Translations under genes and position numbers: made by a program
Shown: positions 57,070 to 64,000 of the stretch, piece after piece
How the letters are laid out: every line of letters starts with the position of its first letter
Numbering within the stretch: position 1 is the stretch's first letter
From: Micrasema longulum
Taxonomy: Eukaryota; Arthropoda; Insecta; Trichoptera; Brachycentridae
Direction of reading: 5' to 3'
DNA length: 64,000 nt
Assembly (NCBI GenBank): GCA_022494885.1
Contig: JAGVSM010001307.1
Span: 124,001 to 188,000, forward strand
Notes under the pieces: generated by a model
Told to the model about the DNA's origin: nothing
The model's database searches: none
Seen by the model: the letters and a program-made list of their open reading frames with translations, nothing else

Positions 57070-58420
57070 ACTTATATTTACTAACATTAATTCAAATGTT
57101 TGACCACAATGTTAATGCTTTGAACGTATATTAAATATAATATTTGTTTTGTTCATCTCGGTTGAAGTGCAAAAAGTATTTTCCCATCATACAGGATGGC
57201 ATTTTTATTTATAGTACCACAACTGATTTTGAGAAAAGTCTGTTAGAGAATTAAGGCAAAGAAGGTTATCACCCGCAAATTGAAATGCTCCAACTTTGTG
57301 CTTGTAATGTGTCTATTTAATTACATGTCATTAGTAAATACTAAGTATTTTTACACATAATATAATGAATACAAAACAAAGTACAAATTAATCATAATAA
57401 CATTGCATTATGTTACAATATTATCAGTTGTTAAGATATATTGCTGCGAAACTAGAATTTCTCATGTTAAAAGTCATTCATATATTATATGTTGTCTCAT
57501 TCTTTGCCAAGATGAAATAATTTAAAGCTGTATAGGAAAAATCTGATTTTGACTTAGAAAATATTGTATTGTGTAACACGCAAATTTTAAAACACCATGA
57601 CACTTTAAAGCTACACATTTTAAAATGAATGTGTCCATTTTTAATAACGTTTTATTTTTGTCAGGAATTCAAAAGTTTAAAAGGAAAAAAAGTTTATTAA
57701 ACAATAAGATAATAAGTTTATTTATATTTTATAAAAAGTAAAAATATATCATGTAATTATTATGTAGCAGGAAACATATTACATGCTCCTGCCCACCTGC
57801 CCAAGCAGATAATAAGCGATCGACGATCGCAGACTATAAAAATTTTCGGCTTGTGTTGCGTTACAATCTCTCTAGCTTAACAGGGTTAAATTATGAAGAT
57901 AGCAATACGCCCCTAATCAGCAAATGAAAGCTAATACTGGAAGCTGGGAGAAATCGTAAAAGAAAATGGACCTTTTGCATTATTTGGGTAAAACAGTTTC
58001 ACCAGATGGACCTCTGATTTAGAAGAATAATTAAATTGATAATGTTATATAAGATTATTGTGTTTTCAGAAAAATAAATCAAACTGGTTGCATATAAAAA
58101 GTTATATTAAGGAACCCATTTTAATGAGAAAGAAAATATTTTTAGCTTAAATTTTCGAGTGCAACTGGCCTTAAGTCTAAAATATACTAAGAGTCAAGCC
58201 AGAGCCAGACAGGAATTATTCAAACACCTAGTCTACTAATTTGTCCCGTTTGTCTAAGTTGGCTGTCTGACGAAGATTTATGAAAAAATGGCAAAGATAA
58301 AATGAAGAGGCTGAAAATCATGTAAATTTGTGATTAAATCTTAAATAGGTATTATTTATATTTTTTAATACAATAAAATACAGTAGAAATCCTTAGTGTT
58401 TTATTTAACATGAAAGACTA
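57070..58420. other. AT-rich stretch without recognised gene
   Basis: Searched for a second exon to the minus-strand frame at 58423-58526; none could be supported. Confidence 0.4.
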
Positions 58421-58422
58421 AC

Positions 58423-58526
58423 CTCCAGTTGTTAGAATATTTAATTGACTTCAAAAGGGCTTTTTTGTATAATCTGGGAGGGTCAGCAAGAGTTGGCAAT
58501 GCTGGTTCAGGCAGTAAATTCAACAT
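58423..58526 (-). CDS. Unrecognised candidate first coding exon with an LYR-like motif
   Basis: On the minus strand a GCCGCCATG start context opens a frame, MLNLLPEPALPTLADPPRLY..., running to GGAG followed by a GTTAGT donor at 58422. The RLYKKALLKS segment resembles the LYR motif near the N-terminus of small mitochondrial assembly or complex I proteins (NDUFB9 and LYRM families), but the rest does not identify a member. No second exon was found downstream. Without the splice the frame closes after eight more codons. The GCCGCCATG is also a YY1-like motif. Could be a chance frame. Confidence 0.28.
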
Positions 58527-58912
58527 GGCGGCAGTTTTGCCAAAGAGAGGTTGTGTTTTTATAAAATATTCTTCAAACCTTAACAAATCATGTTTATAAT
58601 AATAAATATGCTAATTTGGAGGTTATAGAGATGCTAGTAATTGGTTCTCGAAAAATATATGAAATTCCAATAGCTGGCAGGGCGCCAAGTGTTTGTTTTT
58701 GGTTATTTATCAATATTTTTGATTGTGATTTACTATTCCTTCATTTAATGTTTCACTTCAAACACACATTTACCAGCAACTGGCATAGGGTGCCACCTGT
58801 TGGGTCACCGTATTCCAGGTATTGGGGTTTGCAATATTGCTTGTGATGGAATTTGTTTTGTTTTACATTTATTTTATTTTTATTTGCAGCATCTCTAGCA
58901 AAAAAATAATCT

Positions 58913-59149
58913 ATGAAATATAATCTAAAAGACTTGAAAAAGTTATAAGATGCTATCAAAAGAGGAATGTCCCAATCAAAAGCAAGTAAAATATTTAATG
59001 TTCCGCATTCTACGATTCAAAGCCAAATTTTAGGCAAATACCCCATAGAATATAGGAATAGACCTTATACAAACCTTACTACCGAAGAAGAAAAAATGCT
59101 TGTACAGTGGCATTCAAATGTAGTTTATTGCGATGATTTATGTACTTAA
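58913..59149 (+). pseudogene. psq/CENP-B-like helix-turn-helix relic
   Basis: From ATG 58913 the frame reads MKYNLKDLKKL, a stop at 58946, then DAIKRGMSQSKASKIFNVPH and STIQSQILGKYP, the pipsqueak-type HTH found at the N-terminus of pogo/jerky-like transposases and domesticated relatives. NLTTEEEKMLVQW resembles the start of the CENP-B DNA-binding half. No catalytic domain follows. One stop codon breaks the first helix unless translation begins at 58967. Confidence 0.6.
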
Positions 59150-59512
59150 TGTTAATATTCATGTAAGAATGCAAAATATTCAGAATCAAATATCATTTTA
59201 CATGTTTTTTTTGTTTTTATAATAAATGTCACCTGTATAATTAAGCCACCCGTAATCGTGGACGTTGATCGATATACGTTGATTTAGACATCCTATTTCA
59301 ATTTTAATGAAAGGGCTCATCTATTGATTTGTTTATCGGGTTGATTTATATACTTTATTATATTAATATTCATATAAGAATTCAAAATATTCAGGTATCA
59401 TTTCACATGTTTTTTGTTTGTATAATAAATACTGTCTGACTGTCAGTTATTGGTCCCATATGTGCCAGTTATAGCAGAGAGGTGGATTTAAGTATGCCAG
59501 GCATCACCATCT

Positions 59513-59588
59513 GGGCTGCTATTCTAACGCTCTCGCAGCCGTAGATAATTATTTTATAGCGCATGTAAAGAACATTTAGAATAGCAGC
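59513..59588. repeat. Miniature inverted-repeat element (GGGCTGCTATTCTAA ends)
   Basis: Ends GGGCTGCTATTCTAA and TTAGAATAGCAGCCC are inverted and the element is about 76 bp. It is similar in ends and size to the one at 20614-20712. Confidence 0.5.
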
Positions 59589-59760
59589 CCTTGTCGAGAA
59601 ATTTTATCTGGTTTTAAAACCTGATTGCGTTAACATTCCTTAATATCATTTTTATTGTTTTCAGTAAATTTTATAAAAATAATTCTAAACAAATTTTAGG
59701 AATTATTTTTGTTATTGTTTTTTTCTTTTATTGATTAAAATAGTTACTCAATTAGATAAA

Positions 59761-60096
59761 CAGGTGTTCTTTAAACCCTGTCACATCCGAAATCACGATG
59801 ATAAGTATGAGCAATAAGACATATTGGCACATTAAAATATTTTTTTAGAATGAATAAAATGGTTACTTACTTCTGCAGGGGAGAGACGAGGAGGGGGGAG
59901 TCTGATACCATGTCAACCGCACGGCCGCGCCCCCCTCGTTTCTCCCCTGCAGAAGTAAGCAACCATTTGTTTTTTTAAACATTTTATTTTTAAAAAAATT
60001 CTTCGCTCTAAATATATTTTTAAATATGCTTATATGTCTTCTTGTGCATACCGATCATCGTGGTTTCGGATGTGACAGGGTTTAAAGAACTCCCTG
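59761..60096. repeat. Foldback MITE with GC-rich centre, copy 2
   Basis: Begins CAGGTGTTCTTTAAACCCTG and ends with the complement, 336 bp. The arms match the copy at 8649-8988. The centre contains GGGGAGAGACGAGGAGGGG paired with CCCCCTCGTTTCTCCCC. Confidence 0.75.
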
Positions 60097-60734
60097 TATA
60101 TTTAAAAACTATTTTCGTCAAGTCACAGTGTTTTTTGTTCTTTATTTATTAAAAATATAATTTCGCCAATTGACTTTTACGCCACTTAAAAATTACATTT
60201 TGAAACCTCATTTTGGATACTTTTTTCGGCAATCTGCTGTTTGAATTTTTTTATAGTTTATCACACCATTTATCAATAAGCATCACTTGTTTTCCCAATA
60301 TCTTCTTAAATAAATTGTTTTAAAGTAAAATTTAGTTCAATCTTCTATTTTCTTTATTTTTTATTAATCTAAATAATACTGGTTTTTTTTGTCTAATACA
60401 AATGTATATACTTTTATACATCTAGTAAATGTTATAACGGTAACTCTCCAAAAAAGAAACTAGCTCTTGTGCTAGGAGAGTGTGACTTACACTGTTATAA
60501 TGATTTATTTATTAGAATTTATATAATTTCGATTATACAAGCGAGTACACGAGAAAAAAAGAACTTATACGATATAACAAGAGAAACAGAAAATAATAAT
60601 TCAGTAATAGTAATTAAAATAATATGCCTTTTTTACACAGGTTCAGAAAATTTCTTTAAATTTGCATTGAATTTATTTATTGATTATTAGTTGAGTTTTT
60701 CTACTGACATTTTTTGGTAAAATTGCATTTTAAT

Positions 60735-60860
60735 TATAATAATAAAAATACGTATATAGTTTAATTCCACTTTAAAATATAAACTTTTACCAGTGACCGG
60801 GTTTTATTTATCAATAAAAGTGGAATAAAACAATATACGTATTTTTATTATTATCAAATA
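60735..60860. repeat. Small hairpin MITE
   Basis: AATAATAAAAATACGTATAT pairs with its complement at 60835-60855, and TTCCACTTTA pairs with AAAGTGGAA inside. About 120 bp total. Confidence 0.6.
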
Positions 60861-61510
60861 TTATTAGTTTTAATCGTTTTTAGTTCATTGGGAAGATTAT
60901 TGTAATTTTTAACACCTTTGAAGACAAAGCTATTTTGACCATGACTTTTGTGGAATTTCGGGATTTTAATATTATTTTGGTATCTGAGCGACTATTCATC
61001 TCAAATTCTTTTTTTCTTTGTAATTTGCATAATGGAATTTATTTTATAAATAGCGCCTACTTCTCTACTGTGTGAACTTTAAATAATTTATGTAGAATTC
61101 GAGTATTTTTTTCTTCGCACGTAAATTCGGCTTTTTAAAATATTGCCGAGTTAGTAGTGTTTAAAATAAATTTTAAATAGTAAGAATTTACAGAATACGT
61201 AATGTACGCCACAGTTTATTCAAATTAAACTTACTGTGCATCCAAGGTCATTGGAAGACTACTGAAGTTTACTTTACTATAATAGATTTTTTTTATATAA
61301 CTGAAAAACCGAGCTATTCAAAATAATTAACGTACATCACTATTGAATTTTGACATTGTCAATTTCTATTTCTAGCATAGTCTCTGGTATTGCATGACGT
61401 TTGGTTCTGGTTTGACGTTTCGAAAAGTTGTGACCACGTGAAAGTTGTTTATTTCGTATTCATAAACGAACGTGTGGCATAACGTGTAAAAGTATTTACA
61501 TATTTGAAGG
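60860..61510. other. Upstream region of the RNF180-like gene
   Basis: AT-rich to about 61400, then mixed composition (CACGTG at about 61435, CGAACG) before the start codon, consistent with a promoter and short 5' UTR. No TATA box assigned. Confidence 0.3.
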
Positions 61511-61858
61511 ATGAGTGTTATTAAATGTTTTAAGTGTCGCTCCGTCCTATTAAATCCACCCGAAGTAAATATATTAAATCCGCATGGCGATGTGCAAATA
61601 ACCGAAGATCAAACGCCAGCGTGTGAATCATTTTTAGACGAAAAATTAATCTATTTAAAGGATGATGTGCTGCCGGAGTGGATTACTTCTAAAATAGAAG
61701 AAAGCTGTTGGATGAAGGGGAAAATACACTGCGAAAACTGCAGCAGTAAAATAGGAACTTTTGATTTTGTTTCTGGAAGAAAATGTTGGTGTGGGGAATC
61801 TGTATTGCCGCCGGTATTTTTCATCAAAAGTCAAGTTGATCGCCCTTTGAAGTTATGA
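61511..61858 (+). CDS. Small stand-alone RNF180/DUSP12-type zinc-binding domain protein
   Basis: Intronless 115-codon frame. Cysteines fall at 6, 9, 38, 66, 74, 77, 92 and 94: a CxxC knuckle at the N-terminus (CFKC), then LPEWI, W-M-K-GKIHC-ENC, the GTFDFV segment and CWCG. This matches the zinc-binding domain at the N-terminus of RNF180 and, more distantly, the C-terminal zinc domain of the phosphatase DUSP12, including the order CxxC, W-GK-CxxC, G-F-F, CxCG and P-F-I-S-D. Neither the RNF180 RING and membrane anchor nor the DUSP12 phosphatase domain is present nearby. The start is the first ATG, only five codons before the first knuckle, and the reading frame is clean. Function is unknown; a substrate- or partner-binding zinc module is a reasonable inference. 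It could be an N-terminal exon of a longer transcript, but the in-frame stop TGA and a downstream AATAAA favour a complete short protein. Confidence 0.72.
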   Translation: MSVIKCFKCRSVLLNPPEVNILNPHGDVQITEDQTPACESFLDEKLIYLKDDVLPEWITSKIEESCWMKGKIHCENCSSKIGTFDFVSGRKCWCGESVLPPVFFIKSQVDRPLKL

Positions 61859-61971
61859 TAGAGAATTAATTGGGTCAAAAGTACCTCGGATTCAACTAAA
61901 TACTCGTCTTTATGTAATATTTATTTCGCACCACCACTGGCGAAGAAGCCCACGGAACAATCAGAATTGTC

Positions 61972-61977
61972 AATAAA
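61972..61977 (+). terminator. Candidate polyadenylation signal of the RNF180-like gene
   Basis: AATAAA lies about 115 bases after the stop codon of the small zinc-domain gene. It is the first canonical hexamer downstream on that strand. Confidence 0.45.
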
Positions 61978-61984
61978 AACACGT

Positions 61985-62060
61985 TTGATTATTGTTATTT
62001 CTCACCGGGAATCGAATCCAGAACGCTGTGTCGTGCCATTACTCCGATGGGCCATTGGAT
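61985..62060 (-). repeat. Possible third tRNA-derived SINE head
   Basis: The complement contains GGATTCGATTCCCGGTGAGA, a good B-box, preceded by a weak A-box. It differs from families A and B and no body was defined. Confidence 0.3.
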
Positions 62061-63475
62061 CTAACATAACTATCTTATATGGATAATCATTGGTTCCAAT
62101 TCTATATTTTTATAAAATTCAGAAATATAGATTTTTAAATGTGGAGGAATGTTTTATAATACGCAGTTAATAAGGTACTTGAGTAACTTGTTTATGAAGA
62201 TTAAGATATTTTCCAAAAATATCTTAGGATAAAACTGTTCTAAACAATGATTTTTTCAAGTTTTAGTTTTACATACATCAATAAAAGTCAAGGGCCCTAT
62301 CAATAGATGGAAAATTAAAGAAATTTGGATATTTAAATAGAAAGAATGCTCAACCTGCTAATGACAAGAGCCCAGTAAATGTTGAGACATCGAAGATATT
62401 TCTCGTCCCAATTGAGAAATCTTGGACAATAATAAATGATATAACCTGTAGTGCTATTCTGAATCTTCTACTGTAAAAATCGTGGGCATTTTTATTTTTT
62501 GCATGCGACTACACTTTGCCCCACTGATGATTGAATGTCAAATTACATGAAATAAATACGAACATGTGAACCCAAATTTGATGATTTTCATTTAGAACAT
62601 TATTGCGACCTTAAGCTTTACCCAAAACACTTGAATTGACAAAACTGTATTGTTTTTTTTTTAATTTTTAAAAATAGTTTTACAATGCCGAACTATAAAA
62701 TGTCAATTATAAAGTTGTTTATTTTACGTAAATTGATATTAAATCATTAGTGTGGCCATATCTTAAAAAATATTTTTTTAAACACTGCCAAATGAAACAT
62801 TTGTCAGTGTGTAATAAGTTTATGTTTCTTTGATTATGTTCATGTTATTATCATGTCAAAATTTTACATCGGTCAACTATATTATGAAAATCCATCTTCT
62901 CCTCTCCTTCACTCTATTTCCTCATCCCTTAACCTTCTTACGTGCTCTTTTTCTCTTTACTGTGTAACACGTTCTCTCTTTATATATGTGAAAAACCTAA
63001 GTTGGATTTATGTACTATTTTTTATATTCTTATGTAACAACTGTTGTTTTTCCTAAATAAATAAAAATAAAATAAAACCAAATATATGAAGCAAAGTGAT
63101 TCAGATTCAGAATACCATCCCTGGTGTAATGAGATAGTTACGCAACATACTTACACATAGCCTTGGAGTGGAATGATTTTCTCTATACCCCAAATGGTAC
63201 TTTTATTTTTTTTCTCTTTATTACTGCTGATTTATCTCATTCTGTTTATTGTACCATAATTTTGGTCATTTTTAGGTAGGTACTTGATATTCTACCATGC
63301 TACATTTTTGCGTCTTTTTTTTTTGTATTCCAGTAAGACTGCAATTGAGGGTCATATATTTACAAAGAGAAATATCTACAAAAACGGAAATCTATTCTTC
63401 TATGTATATGAGATCTATCGCTTGGTGAAATAAAATTTTAGCAAAACGATATAGGTGACAAGTTTCAGCTAGTCG

Positions 63476-63752
63476 AATTGGATTGGATTATCAATTTATT
63501 GTGTAATAATATGAAAATATTTCAGAAATAACATACCTATTCATAGACACATAAAATATTTAAAAAAAAATAATTTTAATGTCATGCAAATTATAACTAT
63601 TATTTTCATGCAAAACTTAAGTTAACTTATATTATATTATAATTAACATTATTAATTTTGTTTAAAAATATTTTACATGTCCTCTGAAAAGGTATGTTAT
63701 TTCTGAAATGTTTTCATATTATTACACAATAAATTGATAGTCCAATCCAATT
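63476..63752. repeat. Foldback element with 63-bp near-perfect arms
   Basis: AATTGGATTGGATTATCAAT at 63476 pairs with ATTGATAGTCCAATCCAATT ending at 63752, continuing through AATATTTCAGAAATAACATA. The spacer is AT-rich with no coding sign. Confidence 0.75.
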
Positions 63753-64000
63753 AGATTTATTCTCAACACAAATCAGCTTTTCTATACATTCCTATCACTA
63801 AATATGTACATACATAATTTTTGTGAAAATTTAGAAAGTTTGGATTTTTTAAACGAGTTGTTCCACTGCTTATTTCCAGTATATGAATTCGGATGTGGAA
63901 TTTCTATAAAAAGGTAGTTTAGCTTTTGTAAAAAACATAGTTAGTTTTTAACATAAAAAAACCTGAACATTTTACTTTTTGTAGATATTTCACTTTGTGA

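Noticed and set aside
63087..63158. Short frame MKQSDSDSEYHPWCNE...
   Set aside because: Looks mildly like an acidic transposase N-terminus but is only 24 codons, with no convincing splice context.

Overview
This is AT-rich, repeat-dense genomic DNA from an animal, almost certainly an insect. The evidence is spliced genes with GT-AG introns, insect-type proteins, tRNA-derived SINEs, several Tc1/mariner and pogo relics, non-LTR retrotransposon tails and many foldback elements. There are no prokaryotic operons, CRISPR arrays or clear functional tRNA/rRNA genes. I cannot fix the insect order from the sequence.

Four conserved host genes are well supported. (1) A single-exon cysteine string protein (DNAJC5/Csp type synaptic-vesicle co-chaperone) at 27312-27926 on the minus strand. 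(2) A complete ten-coding-exon Vps4 AAA-ATPase on the minus strand, 42342-51535, which joins in frame to 438 aa. (3) A two-exon Mpv17 gene on the plus strand, 53191-53811, 177 aa, lying head to head with Vps4. A probable untranslated first exon of Vps4 ends at 53043, so the two genes appear to share a promoter of under 150 bp. (4) A small intronless gene at 61511-61858 encoding only the zinc-binding domain found at the N-terminus of RNF180 and the C-terminus of DUSP12. Two weaker host-like exons are a THAP zinc-finger first exon at 21356-21426 (+) and an unrecognised first exon with an LYR-like motif at 58423-58526 (-).

Layout: 1-27 kb holds no complete recognised host gene and is a graveyard of repeats. 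It includes a maT-type (DD37D) mariner at 12987-14220, nested MITEs, long foldbacks, a pogo relic and SINEs. 27.3-28 kb is the Csp gene with an abrupt GC-rich 3' half. 28.4-42 kb is again repeats: a foldback transposon with 8-bp target duplications, a pogo deletion derivative, a LINE ORF1 (gag-like) reading frame, a mariner DD34D deletion derivative, LINE tails, and a near full-length DD41D element with TA target sites. 42.3-54 kb is the Vps4/Mpv17 pair, with LINE and SINE debris filling the Vps4 introns. 54-64 kb carries foldback and MITE elements, LINE RNase H debris, a psq-like helix-turn-helix relic and the RNF180-like gene.

The most unusual observations are three hammerhead-ribozyme-like cores (CUGANGA, stem II, GAAA or a one-base variant), each inside a different foldback element; a family of foldback DNA transposons with 8-bp duplications whose arms carry mirror-image copies of a short coding-like segment; the split base composition of the intronless Csp gene; and the stand-alone RNF180-type zinc domain.
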